The translations under genes were made by a program, and so were the position numbers. 18,333 nucleotides of DNA from NCBI GenBank assembly GCA_008501575.1, contig QQUO01000247.1:1-18333 (forward strand), read 5' to 3'. Within the stretch, counting starts at the first letter, position 1; every line of letters begins with the position of its first letter. Below the pieces are notes generated by a model. That model was not told the DNA's origin. It did not search any database and worked only from the letters and a program-made list of their open reading frames with translations. Positions 1 to 6,726 of the stretch are shown here, piece by piece. The stretch comes from Pseudomonadota bacterium (GTDB lineage Bacteria; Pseudomonadota; Gammaproteobacteria; Xanthomonadales; Marinicellaceae).

Positions 1-1054
1 GTCCTTGGTTGATGTATTCGGTTTGATTGGCTTGGTATATCACCGTCACCGGCTGAATATGCAAGCGCCCATTGCGATACAGCGGTAGTCTTTGTTGGGG
101 TAGTAGCCACTGACTGGGAACCGCAAAAACGTTTTGATAGATTGGTCCGCTGATGGTGGCGTTGATAAAGCTGTTAAATCGCAAACCCAAATTAAATGGC
201 TTGGGCACTTCCACCACGCCATAGGTGACCATGGTTTGGGCATCTTTTTCGGGTTCCAGGCGCACCAGTTGGGCTTGACCCACCTCAGAACCATTTTCCA
301 AACTTAAGGATACGACCAGGGGTAATCGGCTGTCATCGGTTAATTGTAACTGATTTAAATTGTGGCTGGTTAATGGCAATCGAATTTCGGCCAGTTGCGT
401 TCCGGCCAAACGAGCCAATTGACCAGAGACATTAACAAACTGTCCAATATCAACCTGCTTGGCCAGAATGGTGCCATCAAAGGGGGCTCTAATGGTGGTT
501 TTAGCGAGGTCTCTTTGGGCTTTTTGTAAGTCGGCTTTGGCCGCATCAACAGCCGCCTGTGCGCCTTTTAATTGAGGAATGTTTAATAACAAATCGCTGG
601 CTTTGGATTTCTTACCAAACGATTGCCAGTCTTTTTCCGCTTGCTCGGCTTTGGCTTGCTCTAATTCTAAGTTGGCGCGGGCACTGGCTAAATTGGCTTC
701 GCTTCTGGCAACCGCCACTTGGTAATCAGCCGGCTCAATTTGCAATAGCACATCGCCTTGTTTGAATTGTCCACCGACCACAAAGCTGTCGCTTACTGTA
801 GTCACTCGACCACTGATTTCTGACACTAAACCGATGTGTCGTTTTGGGATAAGAAGCCCTTGAGATTTAACCCGAACAGTCAGAGATTGTGGCTGGACTT
901 GAGTGGTTTCAACCAAAAAACCGGTCTCTTGTCGTGGCTGGGTCTGTGGTTCCACCCGAAAGAGGCGCATGATAAAAATCAAGGCAACAACCACCAAGGC
1001 AATGATGATAAAGGGCGTTATTTTTTGCCCGAAAGGTGTTATTTTGTCATGCAT
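1..1054 (-). CDS. RND-type efflux periplasmic adaptor (membrane fusion protein), partial
   Basis: The reading frame is open from an ATG at 1054 to the left edge (351 codons, C-terminus missing). Such proteins bridge an inner-membrane RND pump to an outer-membrane channel. Visible domains: a short cytoplasmic N-terminus; one membrane anchor at about residues 14–29; the first half of a lipoyl/biotinyl-like domain at about 75–110 (SEISGRV, FKQGDVLLQIEP); an Ala/Glu/Lys-rich alpha-helical hairpin at about 112–185; the second lipoyl half with the family signature TTIRAPFDGTI at 186–196; then a beta-barrel region to about 300. The start is supported by AGGA seven bases upstream. The residual helix break near NIPQLKG marks the hairpin turn. 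The pump gene would be expected just beyond the left edge, which cannot be verified here. Family assignment is firm; the substrate cannot be told. Confidence 0.9.
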   Translation of the reverse strand, partial: MHDKITPFGQKITPFIIIALVVVALIFIMRLFRVEPQTQPRQETGFLVETTQVQPQSLTVRVKSQGLLIPKRHIGLVSEISGRVTTVSDSFVVGGQFKQGDVLLQIEPADYQVAVARSEANLASARANLELEQAKAEQAEKDWQSFGKKSKASDLLLNIPQLKGAQAAVDAAKADLQKAQRDLAKTTIRAPFDGTILAKQVDIGQFVNVSGQLARLAGTQLAEIRLPLTSHNLNQLQLTDDSRLPLVVSLSLENGSEVGQAQLVRLEPEKDAQTMVTYGVVEVPKPFNLGLRFNSFINATISGPIYQNVFAVPSQWLLPQQRLPLYRNGRLHIQPVTVIYQANQTEYINQG

Positions 1055-1136
1055 TGTCAATTCCTGAGGTGGGTAAAGATTGGTTTGAATATGAAAAGTT
1101 TAACCAGATTGTGTTGCAGGATAAATAGGGCATCGG

Positions 1137-1946
1137 TCATATTTGTACACGTATTTGATTAATCTCTGTTTTTAATTGTTTGGCTGCAAGACCTGCTTGT
1201 TTGGCAAAATCCATGTCGCCACCGGCATAAATAATGCTTCTGGATGCTGAAATAATTAACCCCAGGCCATTTTTCAATAAGCCCGCCTTTAAGGTGGCCG
1301 CCAAATCACCGCCTTGGGCGCCAATTCCTGGAATTAACAAAGGCATGTCACCCACCTGTTCACGTATGGCTTGTAACTGTTGCGGATAAGTGGCACCAAC
1401 AACCAGCATGACATTGTTGTTGTTATTCCATTGCTCGGCGGCCAGTTGTGCCACCCGTAAATAAAGCGGTTGACCTGATTGTAAAACCAAATCTTGGAGT
1501 TGACCGGATTGTTGGTTGGAAGTTTTGCACAAAATCACCACACCCTTGTCGGTATATTGGGAGTAAGGGGTCAGGGTATCGCCACCCAGATAAGGATTGA
1601 CCGTTAACGCATCCGCTTGATAGCGAACAAAAGCTTCTTCGGCATAACGTTCAGCAGTGCTTCCGATATCACCACGTTTGCTGTCTAAAATCACCGGAAT
1701 GCCGGGGTGATTTTGATGGATATAAGTAATAATGTCGGTCAGTTGTTGTTCAGCGGCCAGTGCTGAAAAGTGGGCAATTTGTGGTTTAAAAGCACAGGCG
1801 TGCTCAGCCGTGGCATCAACAATGGCACATAACCAGTCAATGAGGCTAAGCTGAAGGGTGTTAATTTTTGCCGCTTGCGGATCCAGGCCAACACACAGTA
1901 AACTGTTGGCTTTAATTTGTCGTTGTTCTAATTGTTTTATAAACAT
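1137..1946 (-). CDS. pyrF: Orotidine 5'-phosphate decarboxylase, type 2
   Basis: Catalyses the last step of UMP synthesis, decarboxylation of OMP, in the cytoplasm. The 269-residue product fits the longer 'type 2' PyrF group (about 270 residues), unlike the roughly 240-residue E. coli enzyme. The N-terminal LLCVGLDP motif, the catalytic signature DSKRGDIGST (the conserved Asp/Lys/Asp array), VGATYP and the phosphate-binding LIPGIGAQGG are all present, in that order. I chose the ATG at 1946 because the family typically begins with a short FI-x-x-L stretch before LLCVGLDP. A GTG at 1958 would add four residues, and neither start has a clear ribosome binding site. A run of five Asn precedes the VMLVVGATYP strand, probably a loop insertion. 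The gene is divergent from the protease gene and lies 82 bp upstream of the adaptor gene on the same strand. Confidence 0.95.
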   Translation of the reverse strand: MFIKQLEQRQIKANSLLCVGLDPQAAKINTLQLSLIDWLCAIVDATAEHACAFKPQIAHFSALAAEQQLTDIITYIHQNHPGIPVILDSKRGDIGSTAERYAEEAFVRYQADALTVNPYLGGDTLTPYSQYTDKGVVILCKTSNQQSGQLQDLVLQSGQPLYLRVAQLAAEQWNNNNNVMLVVGATYPQQLQAIREQVGDMPLLIPGIGAQGGDLAATLKAGLLKNGLGLIISASRSIIYAGGDMDFAKQAGLAAKQLKTEINQIRVQI

Positions 1947-2013
1947 AAAGGTTGGCACAAAGGTTTAGTTAATTTCTTTTGGCGATATTTTAGGATGAAG
2001 CCTTGATTGTAGG

Positions 2014-2041
2014 GGAACTTTCTAACGATAAAAACCTCTTT
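2014..2041 (+). promoter_or_regulatory. Putative sigma-E (RpoE) promoter of the DegQ-like protease gene
   Basis: GGAACTT at 2014–2020 is the sigma-E -35 consensus. It is followed after exactly 16 bases by TCTTT at 2037–2041, close to the -10 form TCTGA. Transcription would begin near 2047, giving a leader of about 25 nt to the ATG at 2072. Control by the envelope-stress sigma factor fits a periplasmic Do-type protease. Inferred from consensus only. Confidence 0.5.
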
Positions 2042-2071
2042 TTAGGCATAGGATTAATTGGTTTAAAACAA

Positions 2072-3427
2072 ATGATAAAGAAAAAACAATATATTATCGC
2101 GCTATTTGTCGTTTTTATGTCAATCACCGGATTTAGTCGGGCGGCTTTACCGGCGGCTGTGGGTAACCAGTCGCTACCATCTTTGGCGCCCATTTTAGAA
2201 CAGGTGACGCCGGCAGTGGTTAACATCAATACCCGCTCAGTGCACTATGTCCGAAATTCTCGCAGTGAATTTTATCGTTGGTTTTATGGTTTGCCCAGCG
2301 CCCCGCAGGAGCGGGTGTCACAATCCTTGGGATCGGGTGTTATTGTCGATGCCGAGCGGGGTTATATATTAACAAACCATCATGTGGTGAACGGTGCCGA
2401 TGATATCTCGGTGGTTTTGCATGATGGCCGTACCTACAATGCCGAATTGATTGGTTCTGATGATGGCACCGATGTGGCAGTGATAAAGATCGAGGCTGAT
2501 AACTTAACGGCCTTATCCTTGGCCGATTCCAGACAGTTAAAAGTCGGAGATTTTGTGGTGGCGGTGGGAAACCCCTTTGGTTTGGGCCAAACCGTAACCT
2601 CCGGCATTGTCAGTGCTTTGGGTCGCACCAGTTTAAGCGGACTGGGGTATCAAAATTTTATTCAAACCGATGCCTCCATTAATCCGGGTAATTCAGGCGG
2701 TGCATTAATCAATTTAAATGGTGCTTTGGTGGGAATTAACACCGCCATATTCTCGCCTTCCGGAGGCAATGTTGGTATCGGTTTTGCCATCCCGTCAACC
2801 CTGGCTCAACGGATGATGAACCAATTGATTGAGTATGGAGAAGTGCGCCGCGGCTCTCTGGGCGTGAGTGTACAAAACATCACTGAACAACTGGCCCGGG
2901 CTTTTGACGTTAAGCAAAAGCACGGCGTTATCATCACCGCCGTGGACCCCGATTCACCGGCGGAGCGTGCCGGTCTGCGGTCAGGAGATATTATTGTTGA
3001 GCTCAATGGAGATAAAATTAACAATCAGCAGCAATTTAAAAATTTTGAAGGTTTATTGCCTTTAAACAGCGCGGTATTGATTGACTACCTGCGAGATAAT
3101 CAAAGCTTAAAAACCGCCACTGAAATCACCGAAAGTGATCGCAACGAGTTGGGCGGACATGAACTACATCCACTGTTAAAAGGCACCACATTACGCAATC
3201 TTCCCTTTAAATATCGACAGCAATACCAAGGTGTGTTGGTGGATAAAGTGGTGCGTGGCTCAGCAGCCTGGCAGATGGGATTACGGGCCGGTGATTTAAT
3301 CTCCGCCGTGAATAAACAAGACATCGCCACTTTAAAACAAATGACTGAAACAATGCACAATAATAAAAATGCACCGTTGTTGAACATCTACCGTAACGGC
3401 CGCAACTACTTATTGGTACTGGAGTAA
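2072..3427 (+). CDS. Periplasmic Do/DegQ-type serine endoprotease with two PDZ domains
   Basis: HtrA-family protease/chaperone that degrades misfolded envelope proteins. The 451-residue product has an N-terminal signal peptide (KKK, hydrophobic stretch 7–20, likely cleavage after SRA at about 24). A chymotrypsin-like domain follows, with the triad His104 (TNHHVV), Asp134 (DGTDVAVI) and Ser208 (NPGNSGG). Two PDZ domains lie at about 255–345 (RRGSLGVSV start) and 375–447. The loop between strands near 60–82 is short, which favours DegQ over DegP. The frame extends upstream to a TTG at 2003, but the ATG at 2072 puts the signal peptide at the N-terminus and lies downstream of the proposed sigma-E promoter. 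The Shine-Dalgarno is weak (AGGA about 18 bases away). A degP assignment cannot be excluded. Confidence 0.93.
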   Translation: MIKKKQYIIALFVVFMSITGFSRAALPAAVGNQSLPSLAPILEQVTPAVVNINTRSVHYVRNSRSEFYRWFYGLPSAPQERVSQSLGSGVIVDAERGYILTNHHVVNGADDISVVLHDGRTYNAELIGSDDGTDVAVIKIEADNLTALSLADSRQLKVGDFVVAVGNPFGLGQTVTSGIVSALGRTSLSGLGYQNFIQTDASINPGNSGGALINLNGALVGINTAIFSPSGGNVGIGFAIPSTLAQRMMNQLIEYGEVRRGSLGVSVQNITEQLARAFDVKQKHGVIITAVDPDSPAERAGLRSGDIIVELNGDKINNQQQFKNFEGLLPLNSAVLIDYLRDNQSLKTATEITESDRNELGGHELHPLLKGTTLRNLPFKYRQQYQGVLVDKVVRGSAAWQMGLRAGDLISAVNKQDIATLKQMTETMHNNKNAPLLNIYRNGRNYLLVLE

Positions 3428-3590
3428 ACCCGAATATTTTATGTAAGAATGGAATTTAGGGATAAAATGGCTGCATATCCTGCATAAAGCCATTCAGGTA
3501 CAATATGTATTTTGTCAAAATTCGCTTAAGCTTATGAAATTAACAACAATTATGTCTATTTTTACCGGTTATATGAAATATTCGGGTTAA
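3425..3590. repeat. Inverted-repeat-bounded spacer between the protease gene and msrB
   Basis: A perfect 13-bp inverted repeat (AACCCGAATATTT at 3427–3439, its complement at 3576–3588) brackets the whole intergenic region. With one mismatch it extends to 15 bp and takes in the protease stop codon. Inside are a hairpin at 3466–3494 (AATGGCT/AGCCATT) without a T-tract and a promoter-like pair at 3512–3540. It contains no ORF. It could be a small non-autonomous mobile element, a structured transcript, or chance; see findings. Confidence 0.6.
3512..3540 (+). promoter_or_regulatory. Possible msrB promoter
   Basis: TTGTCA at 3512–3517 (5/6 match to the sigma-70 -35), a 17-bp spacer and TGAAAT at 3535–3540 (4/6 match to the -10) lie about 50 bp before the msrB ATG. 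AT-rich surroundings make chance matches likely, so this is tentative. Confidence 0.3.
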
Positions 3591-3591
3591 T

Positions 3592-3978
3592 ATGAAACAA
3601 GAACACAAAGACAAATTAAAGCAAGAATTGGATGAAACCAGTTATGAGGTGATTGTCAATAAGGGTACGGAACACCCCCACACCGGGCAATACAACCTGC
3701 ATTTTGAAGACGGTACCTACACCTGCAAATCTTGTGGTGCGGCCTTATTCACCAGTGACAGTAAATTCGATGCCCATTGCGGCTGGCCCAGCTTTGATCG
3801 GGCTTTGGCCAATGACACCGTGAAAGAAGTGTTTGATGATTCCCACGGCATGCGCCGCACCGAAGTGGTGTGTGCCCAATGTGAAGGGCATTTGGGTCAT
3901 GTCTTTGACGACGGTCCCACCGACACCGGATTGCGTTACTGTATTAACTCCGTGTCGTTAGATTTCGAGGCCAAGTAA
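3592..3978 (+). CDS. msrB: Peptide-methionine (R)-S-oxide reductase MsrB
   Basis: Repairs oxidised proteins by reducing methionine R-sulfoxide. The 128-residue stand-alone MsrB shows both zinc-binding CxxC pairs (Cys45/Cys48 and Cys94/Cys97). The GWPSF substrate-pocket motif is preceded by Cys63, the usual resolving-cysteine position. GHLGHVFDDGP is present, and the catalytic Cys117 sits in RYCINS. There is no signal peptide, so the enzyme is cytoplasmic. The ATG at 3592 matches family length; the Shine-Dalgarno is poor and the right arm of the inverted repeat ends just before it. The 3' end overlaps the convergent glycosyltransferase gene by 21 bp. It is not fused to MsrA, and no msrA lies nearby. 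Confidence 0.97.
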   Translation: MKQEHKDKLKQELDETSYEVIVNKGTEHPHTGQYNLHFEDGTYTCKSCGAALFTSDSKFDAHCGWPSFDRALANDTVKEVFDDSHGMRRTEVVCAQCEGHLGHVFDDGPTDTGLRYCINSVSLDFEAK

Positions 3979-4974
3979 TTCAGACCACTGCTGATAAACG
4001 GCCTGATCGGTAAAGATCTCGCGATACTTGACAGCCGGCAATTTTTCTTGCCACTGCTGTAAAGTTTTGATGACAAGCGCACTGTTGTGGCAGTCAATCA
4101 GCGGGTTGTTGGGGTGTAATATTTCTCTGGCAGCGCCAATATCATGGGCCAGAACCGGTGTCCCCAAGGCATTGGCTTCAGCATAAACCAGACCAAAGGT
4201 TTCGGCGAAACTGGTTTGGGGATAAAACACGCACAGGCTTTCGGCCACATGTTGCCATAATTCGTTTTGTGGCAATGCCCCTAAAATCTCGACACCTGGC
4301 TGATTAATGGCCATTTGTTCACGGTAGCCGGGGTTGGCAATATACAGGCGCATATTTGGCATTTCAGCATAAATCTTTTTGAAGTGGTCAAGAACCTCTG
4401 CCAGACCTTTATTCGGGGCCGATAAAAATATTAATTTATGGGGATTGCGCTTAACTGGTTTTATTAATCTGGGTTTTGGTACCGGATTGTAACCATAACC
4501 TACGGTTAATTCAGGTACACCGATGGATGATAGCAACCGGCCAAATGGGTTGTTGTGCAGTTTTTGATTGAGGTGTTTGGCATGGGTTTTTGAGTTACCG
4601 ATCAGAACTGTTTGTCGAATATGTTGCTGCAGTCGTTTAAACACAAACTCCCATTTTTTATAAGTGTGTAACCACAAATATATTCGTGCCTGGGGGAAGC
4701 GCTGTTGCCAGGATTTGAGTTCTTGATTTTTTCTTAACACCACAACGGCATCGACCGGTTCAAGCTGGTCGCACTGCTGTGGTCCTATAAAATGTACATT
4801 GTTTTGCTGTGCAGCTTGCTGTCGGGCTTGTTGATAAACCGTTACTTGGTGGTGATGGGCAAAAATAGCGGCGATGCGCAACAAACTGGATTCGGTGCCG
4901 CCGATGGCGTGCTGGGTCAGGTTGTCAAAATCATAGCTTTTGGGGTGGCTGCTGTCGCATAAAAGAACCTTCAT
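3958..4974 (-). CDS. Glycosyltransferase family 4 (GT-B fold) protein
   Basis: A 338-residue GT-B protein that probably transfers a sugar from a nucleotide-sugar donor. The N-terminal Rossmann half contains IGGTESS (24–30), the Gly-rich acceptor-side loop typical of GT4. The C-terminal donor-binding half opens at KLIFLSAPNKG (180–190) and has the E-x7-E signature with Glu258 and Glu266 in FAETFGLVYAEANALGTPV. There is no signal peptide or membrane segment, so it should act in the cytoplasm or peripherally at the membrane. The start codon overlaps the stop of the upstream SPOR gene in an ATGA junction, implying translational coupling. The tail overlaps msrB by 21 bp. The acceptor and sugar are unknown; neighbours do not form a recognisable polysaccharide locus. 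Confidence 0.88.
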   Translation of the reverse strand: MKVLLCDSSHPKSYDFDNLTQHAIGGTESSLLRIAAIFAHHHQVTVYQQARQQAAQQNNVHFIGPQQCDQLEPVDAVVVLRKNQELKSWQQRFPQARIYLWLHTYKKWEFVFKRLQQHIRQTVLIGNSKTHAKHLNQKLHNNPFGRLLSSIGVPELTVGYGYNPVPKPRLIKPVKRNPHKLIFLSAPNKGLAEVLDHFKKIYAEMPNMRLYIANPGYREQMAINQPGVEILGALPQNELWQHVAESLCVFYPQTSFAETFGLVYAEANALGTPVLAHDIGAAREILHPNNPLIDCHNSALVIKTLQQWQEKLPAVKYREIFTDQAVYQQWSELLGLEI

Positions 4975-5648
4975 GAAGTTTTGTTACTGGGACAAATAAT
5001 TTCATTCACATTGATGTCGGGGCTGTTCAATATTTGCGGGTCAAACGCACTGTCTACGCCCAGGCTAAAGTCGAGCCAGAATTCAGGCCATTGTTCAAGC
5101 CGGGTTTCTTTTTCCACGGCAAAGCCTTTTTGCTTGAGTTGGTTAACCCGATTATCGGCATTAAATATTTCGCGGTATAAGCCCAGGGAAATTGAATTCT
5201 CATTATTGCCTGAGGTGACCACATAATAATCTTTAACAAAAGCAGCGGCCAATTCTCTACCTTTTTTTAACGCTTCCTGGCGACTCGGTAAAGCTGGGAT
5301 ATAAACCCAATAACCGGCCTCTTGGGTGGTGGTTAAGCGGCGGATGGTGGTTTTCAGGACCTGTGATTTGATGCTTTCGGCGGTGGCCAGAACTGTGGCT
5401 TCATCATCATAAGGGCCGGCGGCAAAGCACCGTAAATTCATTGAGTCGGTGACCTGGTTGCGGTCTTCGTTAGTTAGGCGGTCAGTGGTGTTTGATTGAC
5501 TGCTGCTGTCAATTTCTGACAATAACAGCAATGATTCAGCGCCGGAATCAACGGCGACGAAATCTTTTTTGGGTGGTGCACTAAAGCGTTCGACCCAGAT
5601 AAAAAAGCCGATATTAAGTAATAACAAGACAATGAATATATAGCGCAT
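4971..5648 (-). CDS. Membrane-anchored SPOR-domain-like protein
   Basis: A 225-residue protein with one N-terminal membrane segment (residues 3–18), then an acidic, Ser/Thr-rich linker to about residue 70. A C-terminal part resembles the SPOR fold, which binds denuded septal peptidoglycan. Supporting features are the Cys-x-x-x-GPY motif at 74–80, YWVYIPALPSRQEALKKGREL at 113–133, the DYYVV strand at 140–144, and SLGLYREIFNADN leading to LKQKGF at 154–176. Topology would be cytoplasmic N-terminus with a periplasmic domain. The product shares an ATGA overlap with the glycosyltransferase. The start at 5648 lacks an obvious ribosome binding site. In related bacteria a comparable SPOR protein often follows birA and coaX; here birA is separated from it by a repeat and coaX is absent. 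Confidence 0.75.
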   Translation of the reverse strand: MRYIFIVLLLLNIGFFIWVERFSAPPKKDFVAVDSGAESLLLLSEIDSSSQSNTTDRLTNEDRNQVTDSMNLRCFAAGPYDDEATVLATAESIKSQVLKTTIRRLTTTQEAGYWVYIPALPSRQEALKKGRELAAAFVKDYYVVTSGNNENSISLGLYREIFNADNRVNQLKQKGFAVEKETRLEQWPEFWLDFSLGVDSAFDPQILNSPDINVNEIICPSNKTS

Positions 5649-5724
5649 GTAATTAACAATTCGTGGGGTTAAGAAAACCGGTTATGAAGGCACAGATTAT
5701 AAAGGAATAATCTTGGGACTTCAT

Positions 5725-5926
5725 TCACTTTTGTTCCAGACAAAAGTGACCTGTAGGACGCAGGTCCGTGACGTGAGCAGGACGCGGTAGTCACCAAAGC
5801 GGGCCGCTATTGCTCCTGCGATCGCGGCACACCCACGTCCTGTGGGCGCCACGGCGATTATGTCATATATCCTCGTGCTTAACACCTCTGATTCACTTTG
5901 CTCACCATCCGGCTCGGCGGGTCAAG
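5725..5926. repeat. GC-rich composite intergenic repeat (relic)
   Basis: The gap between birA and the SPOR gene is clearly more GC-rich than its surroundings and has no credible ORF. It contains a perfect 10-bp stem (TCACTTTTGT at 5725–5734, five-base loop, complement at 5740–5749). GTGAC (5746–5750) and GTCAC (5790–5794) flank a segment with two GGACGC copies (5756, 5780). There is also a palindrome GCGATCGC (5818–5825) and a CCCAC/GTGGG hairpin (5832–5846). The tail reaches the birA stop. I recall similar hairpin-bearing intergenic repeats in xanthomonad-type genomes, but this was not checked. Confidence 0.6.
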
Positions 5927-6712
5927 CTACTGCGTGGCTTTCCATGGCCGAACCTTAACTTCACCACTGCCAAAACGGAGGATTTGGCCTTTTCTGCGGA
6001 TTTGTAACTCACCGCGTGCACTCAAGCCGGCATATTCACCGTGTATTTGCTGGTGGTCTTGCTGCAGCATCAAGCGACAGTTCAGCAAGCTGTCTTGATG
6101 TGCCCAATCAGTCAAAAATGGTGCCAGGCCATGTTCGCAAAAACATTCATTGGATTGTTTTATCTGTGACAACAAATGATCAATAAACACACCGCGATCT
6201 GGCTTATTGTCTAAAGGTACGTTACAAATGGGTTGTTTCACCTCGGCCAAAGCATCCGCTGTTAAAGACCAGTTCAGTCCGATACCGATAATAACCTCGG
6301 TTTCATCGTGATTTTGGGTGGGGTTAAGATTGATTAATATGCCGCCAAATTTTTGGCGTTTAAAACACAGGTCATTGGGCCATTTTAACAGGCGTTGGTG
6401 GGGGCAGCCAAAATTGCGCAGACAAGCGGTGATGGCCAAGGCCACGGTTAATTGATAGCCGCTTAAGGCCGCCATTTTTACCGGCAAACAGAAGCGATAC
6501 GATAAGCTGATGGCCTGGCCTGCCGGACTTAGCCAGTGGTTGCCACGTCGACCAACGGCGGCTTGTTGCTGATCGGCAATCAAAACGCTGTTGGCTGTGA
6601 CTCGTTTCTGGGTTGAATCGGTGCAAGCAACCCATTGGATCTGAATGTCCGGGTGATGATCTTGCATGTGTTCGACATGGCGAAATAAATCATCTTGTGG
6701 TGACTTTATCAT
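5927..6712 (-). CDS. birA: Biotin–[acetyl-CoA-carboxylase] ligase, catalytic-only (class I)
   Basis: Activates biotin to biotinoyl-AMP and attaches it to the carrier protein of acetyl-CoA carboxylase. The 261-residue product starts directly at the catalytic domain, so it lacks the N-terminal winged helix of E. coli BirA and is unlikely to be a DNA-binding repressor. Visible motifs: DST at 32–34; a modified nucleotide loop VGRRGNHWLSPAG (E. coli has GRGRRGRKWFSP); LKWPNDL with the catalytic-site Lys; FGGILI; and IGIGLNW. A C-terminal SH3-like domain follows (GLSARGELQIRR). Two residues at the E. coli Gly115/Arg116 positions are Ala/Val here, although the Arg118 equivalent is kept. The gene starts 14 bp after the esterase gene on the same strand and is probably cotranscribed with it. 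Its stop abuts the GC-rich repeat. Confidence 0.93.
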   Translation of the reverse strand: MIKSPQDDLFRHVEHMQDHHPDIQIQWVACTDSTQKRVTANSVLIADQQQAAVGRRGNHWLSPAGQAISLSYRFCLPVKMAALSGYQLTVALAITACLRNFGCPHQRLLKWPNDLCFKRQKFGGILINLNPTQNHDETEVIIGIGLNWSLTADALAEVKQPICNVPLDNKPDRGVFIDHLLSQIKQSNECFCEHGLAPFLTDWAHQDSLLNCRLMLQQDHQQIHGEYAGLSARGELQIRRKGQILRFGSGEVKVRPWKATQ

Positions 6713-6726
6713 GGCTTAAAAGGCGT

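Noticed and set aside
836..1162. Plus-strand frame of 108 codons opposite the efflux adaptor
   Set aside because: It is antisense to a frame with clear membrane-fusion-protein motifs and shows no domain of its own.
2003..2071. Longer N-terminus of the protease from a TTG at 2003
   Set aside because: It would bury the signal peptide after 23 extra residues and begin upstream of the proposed promoter; the ATG at 2072 gives a normal exported protein.
3466..3494. Hairpin as an intrinsic terminator of the protease gene
   Set aside because: The 7-bp stem has a 15-base loop and is not followed by a run of T.
5725..5749. Hairpin as a terminator for birA
   Set aside because: The stem is perfect but no T-tract follows on the minus strand, and it belongs to a larger repeat structure.
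5810..6098. Two plus-strand frames of about 65 codons across the repeat and birA end
   Set aside because: They run through the GC-rich repeat and antisense to birA; composition and lack of motifs point to spurious frames.
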